Below, one piece after another: positions 1 to 11,554 of a DNA stretch of 54,049 nt (positions are counted from its first letter, which is position 1; each line of letters starts with the position of its first letter). Made by a program: the position numbers and the translations under genes. The notes beneath the pieces were generated by a model. It was not told the origin of the DNA. It was given only the letters and a program-made list of their open reading frames with translations, and ran no database searches. The stretch is from assembly GCA_035473255.1 (NCBI GenBank), contig DATIOK010000024.1, forward strand, positions 1 through 54,049, written 5' to 3'. Origin of the DNA: JAICYJ01 sp035473255. GTDB taxonomy: Bacteria > Actinomycetota > Thermoleophilia > Gaiellales > JAICJC01.

Positions 1-242
1 CGCGATGATCCTGTCGGTTGGCCTGATGTTCACCTACGGGCTGGCCCGGCGCGACATCGGCCGCACCATCGCCGCCGCCGTCGACCAGGTGCTGGCCGAG
101 GGCACCGCCACCGCCGACCAGGTCTCCGGCGGCCGCGCCTATGCGACGTGGGAGGTGGGCCAGGCCGTCTGCCGCGCGCTGGCGGACCACGCCCACGGCA
201 GCGGGGAGTTCGCGGCAGACCCGTACGGTGAGGCGGTCGCCC

Positions 243-250
<8 letters not shown>
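1..250 (+). CDS. leuB: 3-isopropylmalate dehydrogenase, C-terminal end (partial)
   Basis: Only the last ~82 codons are present; the 5' part lies outside the window. The residues show the C-terminal helices of the isopropylmalate/isocitrate dehydrogenase fold: a hydrophobic MILSVGLMFTYG stretch (usual AAMMLRYS region), then IAAAVDQVLAEGTATADQ (usual I..AV..VL..G..T.D) and a W-E-V-G-Q-A motif in place of the usual T.EMGDAV. The enzyme oxidatively decarboxylates 3-isopropylmalate with NAD in leucine synthesis. It sits directly before ilvBNC and in the same window as leuCD, which favours leuB over isocitrate dehydrogenase. Its stop codon overlaps the probable ilvB GTG start by 8 nt, so the two are likely translationally coupled. 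Confidence 0.75.
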
Positions 251-1997
<1,747 letters not shown>

Positions 1998-1998
1998 C

Positions 1999-2511
1999 GT
2001 GAGCCACCACACCCTGTCCGTCCTGGTCGAGAACCGCCCCGGCGTGCTCACGCGCTGCGCCGGGCTGTTCGCACGGCGCGGATTCAACATCGACTCGCTC
2101 GCGGTCGGCACCACGCAGGACCCGTCGCGCAGCCGCATCACGATCCGGATCGACTGCGAGCAGCACTCGGTCGACCAGGTGATCAAGCAGCTCTACAAGC
2201 TGGTGGACGTGCTGAAGGTGCACGAGCTGGATGCGACCGCCGTCGAGCTGGAGCTGTTGATGATCAAGGTCGCGAGTTCGCCCGACCGGCGGCCCGAGAT
2301 CATCTCCCTGGCCGAGGTGTTCGAGGCCAAGGTCGTGGACGTGGGACCGGAGGCCGTGACATTCTCATGCGTGGCCGGCCCCGATAGGCTGCAGGCGCTG
2401 GAGCAGCTGCTCGAGCCCTACGGCATCAAGGAACTGGTGCGCACCGGACGGATCGCCCTCGATCGCGACGGTGAGCTTGGCAAGCGCAGAAGGATGCGCG
2501 TCGTCGCATAA
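1999..2511 (+). CDS. ilvN: Acetolactate synthase, small (regulatory) subunit
   Basis: Regulatory subunit that stabilises IlvB and carries valine feedback inhibition. It has an N-terminal ACT domain (LSVLVENRPGVLTRCAGLF, then RRGFNIDSLAVG) over about residues 4-76 and the IlvN C-terminal domain over about 85-160. The GTG start is preceded by GAAGAGGGAG inside the end of ilvB, only 1 nt from the ilvB stop. At 170 residues it is a normal size. Nothing is unusual apart from the GTG start. Confidence 0.96.
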   Translation: MSHHTLSVLVENRPGVLTRCAGLFARRGFNIDSLAVGTTQDPSRSRITIRIDCEQHSVDQVIKQLYKLVDVLKVHELDATAVELELLMIKVASSPDRRPEIISLAEVFEAKVVDVGPEAVTFSCVAGPDRLQALEQLLEPYGIKELVRTGRIALDRDGELGKRRRMRVVA

Positions 2512-2524
2512 GGAGAGAAACCAC

Positions 2525-3537
<1,013 letters not shown>

Positions 3538-3541
<4 letters not shown>

Positions 3542-4926
3542 CCGAGCGCTACCTGCGCGGCGTCACGGAGCCGCCGGGCGTCCTTCAGGCGGACTTCCAG
3601 CGGATCCGGGACGAGTTCAAGCTGCCGCGCGCGTTCCCCGAGCCGGCCCTGGCCGAGGCAGAGCGGGCCGCCGCGACGGCCTGGCCGCGCGAGCGCCGGC
3701 TCGACCTGCGCGACTTGCCGTTCCTGACCATCGACCCGCCCGGCAGCATGGACCTCGACCAGGCGATGCTGCTCGAGCGCTCCGGCGACGGCTTCACGGT
3801 GCGCTACGCGATCGCCGACGTGGCGGCCGTGGTGCCTGCGGGCGGTGCAGTCCAGCGGGAGGCATGGCTGCGCGGCCAGACCGTCTACTGCCCGGACGAG
3901 CGGATCTCGCTCTACCCGCCCGCCATCGGCGAGGGCGCCGCCAGCCTGCTACCCGACCAGGAGCGGCCGGCGCTGGTGTACGTGATCGATCTCGACGGGC
4001 AGGGGCGCCAGACGGCGGCACGGGTCGACCGCGCGATCGTGCGCAGCCACCGGCGGCTGGCCTACGGCGAGGCCGAGGTGCCGTTGCTGGAGCAGATCGG
4101 CACGCGGCGCCTGGCGCTGGCCCGCGAGCGGGGATCGATCACGCTGAACGCCCCAGCCCAAACGGTGGTGCCCGATCCGGCCCAGACCTGCGGCTACCGG
4201 ATCGAGCTCGAGCAGCGCTCGCCCGACGAGGACTGGAACGCCGAGATATCGCTGCTGGCCGGCATGGCGGCGGCCGGCATCATGGTGTCACGCGGGCTGG
4301 GGCTGCTGCGCACGATGGGCGGCGCCGATCCCTACCGGGTGAAACAGCTCCAGACCGCCGCCCGGGCGCTGGGGGTTGACTGGCCCGAGGGCCGGCCGTT
4401 CGCCGAGTTCGTGACCTCGCTCGACCCGGCGCTGCCACAGCAGGCGGCGCTGATCGAGGAGGCGCGCGACGCGATGGGGCACGCCGGCTACGCCTTCTTC
4501 GAGGGCACGCCGCCGGAGGGCTCCGAGCACGCCGGCATCGCCGCCCGCTACGCCCACACGACCGCGCCACTGCGGCGGCTGGCCGACCGCTACGTGCTCG
4601 ACCTGGTGGCCGGGGGCGGCGACCGCGAGGCGCTTGCGAAGCTGCCCGAGGTGATGAGCGAGGCCGGCTCACGGGCCGCGCGGGTGGAGCGGGCAATCGT
4701 GGACGACGTCGAGACGCGGGTGCTCGAGCACCGCGTGGGCGAGCGGTTCACCGCCGTCGCCCTCGAGAACGACCGCCACGGCACCGTGATCCGGATCGCC
4801 GACCCCCCGGTGCGGGCACGCATGCACGTCGATCCGGCCCCGGCACCGGGCGACATCGTGGCCGTGCAGCTGACGCGTGCCGACCCGATCTCACGCTCGC
4901 TCGAGTTCCACCCGGCCCCGGCGTAG
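3538..4926 (+). CDS. RNB-domain ribonuclease (RNase II/R catalytic core only)
   Basis: A 462-residue protein consisting mostly of the RNB exoribonuclease domain, with no obvious cold-shock or S1 domains. The active-site segment TIDPPGSMDLDQAM (about residues 64-77) aligns with the RNase II aspartate cluster: D66, D72 and D74 are present, but the fourth Asp is Gln75. YAIADVAAVV and SLLPDQERPALVYVIDLD are further RNB signatures, and YAHTTAPLRRLADRYV is the conserved C-terminal RNB motif. It begins at a GTG inside the ilvC stop (GTGA), so it is co-translated with amino-acid genes. The likely role is 3'-5' RNA degradation. The D-to-Q change may be a feature of this subfamily rather than a loss of activity. 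Confidence 0.87.
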
Positions 4927-4956
4927 TGCCTCACAGGCCTGACGGCGCCGCCTGGC

Positions 4957-4962
4957 TAGGAT
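4957..4962 (+). promoter_or_regulatory. -10 box of the aldo/keto reductase gene
   Basis: TAGGAT lies 42 nt before the ATG at 5005. Unlike the leaderless genes elsewhere in the window, this one leaves a leader of about 36 nt that contains the Shine-Dalgarno AAAGGGGG (4991-4998). Confidence 0.45.
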
Positions 4963-5004
4963 CAGGCCAGGGCACCGCGCACGCAGATCCAAAGGGGGCA
5001 ACCA

Positions 5005-5976
<972 letters not shown>

Positions 5977-5992
5977 CCCGGTCGATGCATGG

Positions 5993-6403
5993 CTACAGCT
6001 CGAAGCGCGCGGACTCTGCCAGCTCCATGTAGGCGTCCAGCTCGTCGGGCTTGGTGCGCTCGATCCCATTCAGGGTGATCTGCAGCTGCAGGCCCAGCAC
6101 CCGACAGGGCATGTCGCTGGGGCATCCGGGCACGGCCAGGGTGAACTCCACGAGGTCGCGGCCGCTGTCCTCCCCCACCACCCGGTACGTCCAGCGCAGC
6201 TTGCCGCCGCGGCTTGCGACCTGCCAGCCGAACACCAGCAGCCGCTCCCCGGCCCGCTCGGCGTCGGTCACCGGCGAGTCGATGAGGCCGCGGATGATGC
6301 GGGTGACGGTGCCGTCTCCTGCCGCATTTCCCCTGTGGGCCTCGATCAGGGCAGGCAGCAGCAGCGGCTCATGTGCGTGAAGCGGTTCGTTGTCCTGTGC
6401 CAT
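5993..6403 (-). CDS. Hypothetical protein, 136 residues
   Basis: I do not recognise a family. The protein is soluble, acidic and has no signal peptide or membrane segment. The central part, ERLLVFGWQVASRGGKLRWTY followed by a VEFTLAVPGCP segment with two closely spaced cysteines (PGCPSDMPC), looks like alternating beta strands. Codon use matches its neighbours and the ATG start is clean, so it is probably a real gene. It is divergent from the alpha/beta hydrolase and convergent with the aldo/keto reductase, so it stands alone. Function unknown. Confidence 0.6.
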   Translation of the reverse strand: MAQDNEPLHAHEPLLLPALIEAHRGNAAGDGTVTRIIRGLIDSPVTDAERAGERLLVFGWQVASRGGKLRWTYRVVGEDSGRDLVEFTLAVPGCPSDMPCRVLGLQLQITLNGIERTKPDELDAYMELAESARFEL

Positions 6404-6528
6404 CGGAGTCGTTAAACAAGGAAGGGGTCACATCCACCGTACGCACGAACCCGGGGTTTGGCCACCCCCTTGAAGGTGGAATCGATCCAATTACGGACAG
6501 GGGACGAATCCTTGGCATCGCAACGACC

Positions 6529-7227
6529 GTGACGACAATCGATGGCGCGTCTCCCGCGCTCGTGACCCTGTCCCCCCGTGGCCCGGTGCGCGGGGTCGCC
6601 CTGCTCGCGCACGGCGGCCGCAGCACCAGCACCCGCCGGTCATCGCCGATCAACACCGCGGCGCTGCGGATGTACCCGTTCCTGCTCGACCTGCACCGAG
6701 TCGGTCGCGACTCCGGACTGGCCGCCCTCCAGCTCCGGTATCGCGTGCGTGGCTACAACGAGGGTGACCCCATCGCCGACGTGGAGTGGGCGTTGTCCGA
6801 GATCGCGCGCCGCCACGGCGACGTCCCGGTCTGCATGGTCGGCCACTCGATGGGCGCTCGCAGCGCGCTTCGCTGCGCCGGACACGAGAGCGTGCGCGCC
6901 GTGGTGGCGCTGGCCCCCTGGTTGCCGCCCGGCGAGCCCACCGCCCAGCTGGGGGGCCGCACGGTCGTGATGGCGCACGGCACCCGCGACCGCACGACCA
7001 GCCCCGCCCGCTCGCTGGCCTACGCGCTCACGGCGCGCGAGATCTGCGAGCGGCTCTGCCGGTTCGAGGTGGCCGGCGCGCGCCACGCCATGCTGGAGCG
7101 CGGCCGCGCCTGGCAGGGTCTGGTGCGGCGCGCGGTACCGGCCGCGCTGGAGCTGCGTCCCTGGGACGAGCGCCTGCTGGAGGCGTTCGCGCTGCCCTCG
7201 CCGGCGGGCTGCCGGGTGCCGCTGTGA
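6529..7227 (+). CDS. Alpha/beta-hydrolase family protein
   Basis: Serine hydrolase of the alpha/beta fold, substrate unknown. The oxyanion region is LLAHGG (26-30), the nucleophile elbow is GHSMG with Ser107, the acid is Asp154 in HGTRDRT, and the His is probably His185 in AGARHAML. The frame is open back to ATG 6373, but that start would overlap the divergent gene and add about 50 non-conserved residues. GTG 6529 starts just before the first strand; there is no clear ribosome-binding site, so the start is uncertain. The stop is coupled by GTGA to a membrane protein and then to the lipid-modification genes, so a role in lipid or ester metabolism is plausible but not shown. Confidence 0.75.
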   Translation: MTTIDGASPALVTLSPRGPVRGVALLAHGGRSTSTRRSSPINTAALRMYPFLLDLHRVGRDSGLAALQLRYRVRGYNEGDPIADVEWALSEIARRHGDVPVCMVGHSMGARSALRCAGHESVRAVVALAPWLPPGEPTAQLGGRTVVMAHGTRDRTTSPARSLAYALTAREICERLCRFEVAGARHAMLERGRAWQGLVRRAVPAALELRPWDERLLEAFALPSPAGCRVPL

Positions 7228-7589
7228 TCATCTGGTTCCCACGCATCGTCGGTTTGCTGACGGCGCTCTACGGCGTGTCCGCGGTGCTGAAGCCCGACGT
7301 GATCGCCCGCCACGGCGAGTTGGCCGCGCCGTCAGACCGCCGCTCAGCCGTGGTGCTGCTGTCGGTCACCATCGGCATCCGCGACCTCGTCTCGGGCATC
7401 GCCATCGTGCTCGCTCCGGCCGGCGGCGTGCTGCTTGCCGCGCTCGGAGCACGGGTCGCGTTCGACGCCGGTGACGCCGCCGCATTCGGCAGCCTGCTAC
7501 CCACGCGCTTCGCCCGCCGGAAGGTGGCCGCCATAGCGGTCGGCTGGGGTGCGATCTCGGCCCTGGCCATGATCTGGGCGGGCGGCTGA
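7224..7589 (+). CDS. Small integral membrane protein
   Basis: A 121-residue hydrophobic protein with about four membrane segments: IIWFPRIVGLLTALYGVSAV near the start, VVLLSVTIGIRDLVSGIAIV, a GGVLLAALGARVAF segment, and VAAIAVGWGAISALAMIWAG at the C-terminus. The IGIRDLVSG loop between helices resembles the DUF4267-type family, but I am not certain. The GTG start lies in the stop of the hydrolase gene (GTGA), and the stop overlaps the next ATG by 1 nt. It is therefore the second gene of the operon leading into the cyclopropane-synthase cluster. Function unknown. Confidence 0.7.
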   Translation: MIIWFPRIVGLLTALYGVSAVLKPDVIARHGELAAPSDRRSAVVLLSVTIGIRDLVSGIAIVLAPAGGVLLAALGARVAFDAGDAAAFGSLLPTRFARRKVAAIAVGWGAISALAMIWAGG

Positions 7590-8842
7590 TGCGGATTGCC
7601 GTGATCGGCAGCGGCGTGTCCGGCCTGACCGCCGCCTACGTGATCTCACGCCGCCACGAGGTGACGCTGTACGAGCGTGACCGGCGCTTCGGCGGCCACG
7701 CCAATACGGTGGCCGTGCAGGGAGCGCGCGGCCGGGTCGGCCTGGACACCGGCTTCATCGTCCACAACGAGCGCACCTACCCGCACCTGCTGCGGCTGTT
7801 CGGGGAGCTGGGCGTCGCCACCCAGGCCAGCGACATGTCGTTCGGCGTGCGCTGCGAGCAGTGCGGCCTCGAGTACGCGGGCGCCCGCGGCCTGGCCGGC
7901 GTGGCCGCGCGACCGTCGCGGCTGCTGCGGCCCGAGTACCTGCGGATGCTGGCCGAGGTGCGCCGCTTCCACCGCCACGCACGGCAACTGTTGCGGGACA
8001 CGACGGCCGACCGCATGACGCTGGGCGAGTTCCTCGAGCGCGGCCGCTACTCCCAGTACTTCCACGACCACTTCCTGCTGCCGCTGACCGGCGCCGTCTG
8101 GTCGTGCGGGCCGGGCCGGATCCGCGAGTTCCCGGCCCGCTACCTGGTGCGCTTCTTCGCCAACCACGGCATGCTGACGGTCAAGCACGCGCCGGCCTGG
8201 AAGACGGTCACCGGCGGCAGCGGCGTGTACGTGCGGGCGGTGGTCGGCGCGCTCCACGACACCATGAGCGACACCGAGGTGGTGGCCGTCGAGCGCGACG
8301 CGAGGGGCGTCACCGTCACCGACGCGGGCGGGCGGGCGCGTCGCTTCGACAGGGTCGTGATCGCCACCCACCCCGACCAGGCGCTGCGACTGCTGGCGGA
8401 TCCGACCCCGTCCGAGCTGCGCGTGCTGTCCAGCTTCGACTACGCCAGCAACGAGACGGTGCTGCACACCGACGGGTCGCTGCTGCCGCAGGCGAGCGGC
8501 GCCCGCGCCTCGTGGAACTACCTGCTCGAGGCCTGCACGACGACCACGCCGATGGTGGGCGTCACCTACCACCTCAACCGCCTGCAGGCGCTTGACGAAC
8601 CGGCCCAGTACTGCGTTACGCTGAACCAGACCGGCCGCATAGCGCCGGGCTCCGAGATATCGCGGATGGTCTACGAGCATCCCATCTACACGCTCGACTC
8701 GCTCCAGGCACAACGCCGGTTGCCGACGCTCTCCGGCGTGCACAACACCGCGTTCTGCGGCGCGTACCACGGCTGGGGCTTCCACGAGGACGGCTGCGTG
8801 TCGGGCGTTCGCGCGGCGCTGGCGCTGGGGTGCAGCTGGTGA
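7589..8842 (+). CDS. FAD-dependent amine-oxidase-like oxidoreductase of the CFA cluster
   Basis: Flavoprotein of the NAD(P)/FAD amine-oxidase fold. The dinucleotide motif GSGVSG is at residues 7-12, with the acidic ribose-binding YERD about 20 residues later and RFGGHANT, the conserved second FAD contact. The C-terminal FCGAYHGWGFHEDG is typical of the subfamily encoded beside DUF1365 and cyclopropane-fatty-acid-synthase-like genes. That gene trio recurs in many bacteria and is thought to modify unsaturated membrane acyl chains. The ATG overlaps the preceding stop by 1 nt. Substrate and reaction are not established by the sequence. Confidence 0.87.
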   Translation: MRIAVIGSGVSGLTAAYVISRRHEVTLYERDRRFGGHANTVAVQGARGRVGLDTGFIVHNERTYPHLLRLFGELGVATQASDMSFGVRCEQCGLEYAGARGLAGVAARPSRLLRPEYLRMLAEVRRFHRHARQLLRDTTADRMTLGEFLERGRYSQYFHDHFLLPLTGAVWSCGPGRIREFPARYLVRFFANHGMLTVKHAPAWKTVTGGSGVYVRAVVGALHDTMSDTEVVAVERDARGVTVTDAGGRARRFDRVVIATHPDQALRLLADPTPSELRVLSSFDYASNETVLHTDGSLLPQASGARASWNYLLEACTTTTPMVGVTYHLNRLQALDEPAQYCVTLNQTGRIAPGSEISRMVYEHPIYTLDSLQAQRRLPTLSGVHNTAFCGAYHGWGFHEDGCVSGVRAALALGCSW

Positions 8843-9573
8843 CCGGCACCGCCCTCTACGAGGGCCAGGTGATGCACACGCGCCCGCCGGACGTGCGCGG
8901 CCGCTACCTGTTCCGCTACGGCGTCTATCTGTGGCTGATCGACCTCGACGCGCTGCCGCGACTGCCACGGCTGCTGGCGCCGCTGGGCAGGGTGCGCAGC
9001 CGCGACCACCTCGGCGATCCCGAGCGCTCGATCCGCCAGAACGTCGACGGGTTCCTGGCCGAGCGCGGCGTCGATCTGGAGGGCGGGCGGGTGCTGCTGC
9101 TGACCAACCCGCGATCGTTCGGGTACGTCTTCAACCCGCTGTCGGTGTACTGGTGCCACGACCGCGGCGGCGAACTCCGCTGCATCGTTGCCGAGGTGCA
9201 CAACACGCACGGCCAGCGCCACTGCTACCTGCTGGAGCCGGGTGAGCGCGGGCGCGCCGAGGCCGACAAGGCCTTCTACGTGTCACCCTTCCTGACCGTC
9301 GACGGCCGCTACCGGATGAGCTTCTCACCGCCGGACGAGCGGCTGTCGATCCAGATGGAGCTGATCCAAAGCGAGCGGCGGGTGTTCCAGGCGTCGCTGA
9401 CGGCACGGCGCCAGGAGCTGTCGACCGCGCAGCTGCTGCGGATGGCCGTGCGCTACCCGCTGATGGCCGCACGCGTGACGGCCCTGATCCACTACAACGG
9501 CGTCAAGCTGTGGCTGCGCGGCGTGCCGCGCGTGCGCCGTCCCGACCACACGCCCCAGGGCGGCGTGGGATGA
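8839..9573 (+). CDS. DUF1365 family protein
   Basis: A 244-residue protein of the DUF1365 family. It has the family hallmarks YEGQVMHTRPP at the start, RYLFRYGVYLWLIDLD, then LLLTNPRSFGYVFNPLSVYWC and VEVHNTHGQRHCYLL-like segments. The family has no agreed biochemical function but is nearly always encoded between an FAD oxidoreductase and a cyclopropane-synthase-like methyltransferase, exactly as here. I chose GTG 8839, which forms GTGA with the upstream stop and has GGGG 8 nt before it; GTG 8830 is the longer alternative. The end overlaps the methyltransferase by ATGA. Confidence 0.88.
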   Translation: MTGTALYEGQVMHTRPPDVRGRYLFRYGVYLWLIDLDALPRLPRLLAPLGRVRSRDHLGDPERSIRQNVDGFLAERGVDLEGGRVLLLTNPRSFGYVFNPLSVYWCHDRGGELRCIVAEVHNTHGQRHCYLLEPGERGRAEADKAFYVSPFLTVDGRYRMSFSPPDERLSIQMELIQSERRVFQASLTARRQELSTAQLLRMAVRYPLMAARVTALIHYNGVKLWLRGVPRVRRPDHTPQGGVG

Positions 9574-10766
9574 GCACGCTCGAGATCCCGCCGCCGCCGC
9601 GCCGGCCGGCCCGCGCCCGGATCGCGCGCGCCCTGTTCGAGCGCTCCGTGGCCGGGCTGGAGCGGCTGGAGGTGATCGCGCCCGACGGGCGGCCGCTGCG
9701 CCGGCAGCCGGGCGCGCCGCGCATGGAGATCCGGTCGGACGCCTTCTTCCACCGCCTCGCCGCCTCCGGCAAGATCGGCTTCGGCGAGGCCTACGTGGCG
9801 GCCGAATGGGCAGCCGACGACCTGGCCGGGGTGCTGTCGGCGTTCGCCGAGCGGCTGTCGCACCTGGTGCCGCGGCCGCTGCAGCGGCTGCGGCGCATCT
9901 ACGAGCCGCTGCAGCCGCGCATTGAGCGGAACACGCCCGCGGGCGCCCGCGCCAACATCGCCCGCCACTACGACCTGTCGAACGACCTGTTCGCGGCCTT
10001 CCTGGACGAGACCATGACCTACTCCTGCGCCGTGTTCGAGCCGGGCGACTCCCTGGCCGACGCGCAGCGGCGCAAGTACGACGCCATGTGCGATCTGGCC
10101 GGCGTCGTCGACGGCGACCACGTGCTCGAGATCGGCACCGGCTGGGGTGGGATGGCCATGCACGCGGCCGCCACCCGCGGCTGCCGGGTCACGTCGATCA
10201 CCATCTCCCGGGAGCAGAAGCAGCTGGCCGAGCAGCGCGTGCGCGCGGCCGGCCTCGAGCGCCGGGTCGAGATCCTGCTCTGCGACTACCGCCAGCTGCA
10301 CGGTCACTTCGACAAGATCGTCTCGATCGAGATGTTCGAGGCGGTGGGCGAGGAGTACTGGCCCGAGTACTTCGCCGTCTGCGACCGGCTCCTGGCCCCG
10401 GGCGGGCGGATGGCGCTGCAGACGATCACGATGCCCGACGACCGCTACCGGGCCTCGCGCCGCAGCTACACGTGGGTGCACAAGTACATCTTCCCGGGCG
10501 GGCTGATCCCGTCGGAGCGGGCGATCGCCCGGGCGATCGAGCGCGGTTCGCGGCTGCGGGTCTCGTCGGCCACCGAGATCGGCCACCACTACCCGGCCAC
10601 GCTGCGAGCCTGGCGCGAGCGGTTCCTGGCCCGCTACGAGGAGGTGCGCGGTCTCGGCTTCGACGAGACGTTCCGCCGCACCTGGGAGTTCTACCTGGCC
10701 TACTGCGAGGCCGGCTTCCGGCACGGCGCGATCGGCGACGTGCAGCTGGTGCTGGAGCGCCGGTGA
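9570..10766 (+). CDS. Cyclopropane-fatty-acyl-phospholipid synthase-like methyltransferase
   Basis: SAM-dependent enzyme that transfers a methylene or methyl group to the double bond of membrane phospholipid acyl chains. It has the family segment HYDLSNDLFAAFLDETMTYS, motif I VLEIGTGWGG at about 185-195, EQKQLAEQR, and the active-site EMFEAVGEEYWPEYF region. At 398 residues it has normal length. The open frame extends further upstream, but ATG 9570 forms the ATGA overlap. Whether the product is a cyclopropane, a mid-chain methyl or a furan fatty acid cannot be decided from sequence; the linked FAD oxidoreductase and SDR argue for more than simple cyclopropanation. Confidence 0.92.
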   Translation: MSTLEIPPPPRRPARARIARALFERSVAGLERLEVIAPDGRPLRRQPGAPRMEIRSDAFFHRLAASGKIGFGEAYVAAEWAADDLAGVLSAFAERLSHLVPRPLQRLRRIYEPLQPRIERNTPAGARANIARHYDLSNDLFAAFLDETMTYSCAVFEPGDSLADAQRRKYDAMCDLAGVVDGDHVLEIGTGWGGMAMHAAATRGCRVTSITISREQKQLAEQRVRAAGLERRVEILLCDYRQLHGHFDKIVSIEMFEAVGEEYWPEYFAVCDRLLAPGGRMALQTITMPDDRYRASRRSYTWVHKYIFPGGLIPSERAIARAIERGSRLRVSSATEIGHHYPATLRAWRERFLARYEEVRGLGFDETFRRTWEFYLAYCEAGFRHGAIGDVQLVLERR

Positions 10767-11524
10767 AGCTGGGCGACAGCCGCGTCTGGATCACGGGCGC
10801 GTCCAGCGGCATCGGCGAGGCGCTGGCGGCCGAGCTGGCCGCGCGCGGCGCTCGGGTCGCGATCAGTGCCCGCCGCGCCGAGCTGCTCGAGCAGCAGGCG
10901 CAGCGCCACGGGATGGTGCCGGTACCGCTCGACGTCAGCGACCGCGCGGCGGTGCTGGCGGCGGCCGCCACCGTCCGGGACGAGCTGGGCGCGATCGACG
11001 TCGCGATCCTGAACGCGGCGTCGTATGGCCGGATGGATGTCACCGCTTGGGATCCCGACGTCTTCCGCCGCCACGTCGAGGTGAACCTGATGGGAATGGT
11101 CTACGGCATCGAGGCGGTGCTGCCGGACATGCGCAGGGCGCGATCGGGCAGCATCGTCGGCATGGCCAGCGTGGCCGGCTACCGCGGCCTCCCCTCGTCG
11201 CAGGCCTACGGCCCAACGAAGGCGGCCCAGATCAACCTGCTGGAGTCGCTCCGCATCGACCTGCTGCCGCTCGGTATCGCGGTGACGACGGTCTGTCCCG
11301 GGTTCGTGCGCACCGATCTCACCGCAGGCAACACCTTCCGGATGCCCTGGATGCTCGAGCCGGCCGACGCCGCACGGCGGATCGCCGACGGGCTCGCCAG
11401 AGGCAAGGCCGAGATCGTGTTCCCCTGGCAGATGATGCTGGCCATGAAGGCAGCGCGGCTGGTGCCGGTGCGGCCGTGGAGCGAGATCCTGTCCCGTCAG
11501 GCAACGACTCGGCATCTGAGCTAG
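10763..11524 (+). CDS. Short-chain dehydrogenase/reductase of the CFA cluster
   Basis: Classical SDR of 253 residues. It has the cofactor motif TGASSGIG at 11-18, an N-A-A-S structural motif replacing NNAG, and the catalytic triad Ser136 (MASVAG), Tyr149 and Lys153 (YGPTK). The C-terminal part carries a hydrophobic WQMMLAMKAARLVPV segment that could touch the membrane. The GTG start lies in the stop of the methyltransferase (GTGA), making it the last gene of the lipid-modification operon. A reductive or oxidative step on the modified acyl chain is a reasonable inference; the substrate is not known. Confidence 0.9.
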   Translation: MKLGDSRVWITGASSGIGEALAAELAARGARVAISARRAELLEQQAQRHGMVPVPLDVSDRAAVLAAAATVRDELGAIDVAILNAASYGRMDVTAWDPDVFRRHVEVNLMGMVYGIEAVLPDMRRARSGSIVGMASVAGYRGLPSSQAYGPTKAAQINLLESLRIDLLPLGIAVTTVCPGFVRTDLTAGNTFRMPWMLEPADAARRIADGLARGKAEIVFPWQMMLAMKAARLVPVRPWSEILSRQATTRHLS

Positions 11525-11542
11525 CGGCCGGCACCGCCGCTC

Positions 11543-11548
11543 TAGACT
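11543..11548 (+). promoter_or_regulatory. -10 box of leuC (leaderless type)
   Basis: TAGACT is followed by 6 nt and then the leuC ATG, so transcription is predicted to start at or next to the start codon. There is no Shine-Dalgarno and no clear -35 box. Confidence 0.65.
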
Positions 11549-11554
11549 GCAGGC

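Noticed and set aside
6373..6528. ATG 6373 as start of the alpha/beta hydrolase
   Set aside because: It would overlap the divergent hypothetical gene and add about 50 residues with no family similarity; the first strand of the fold begins after GTG 6529.
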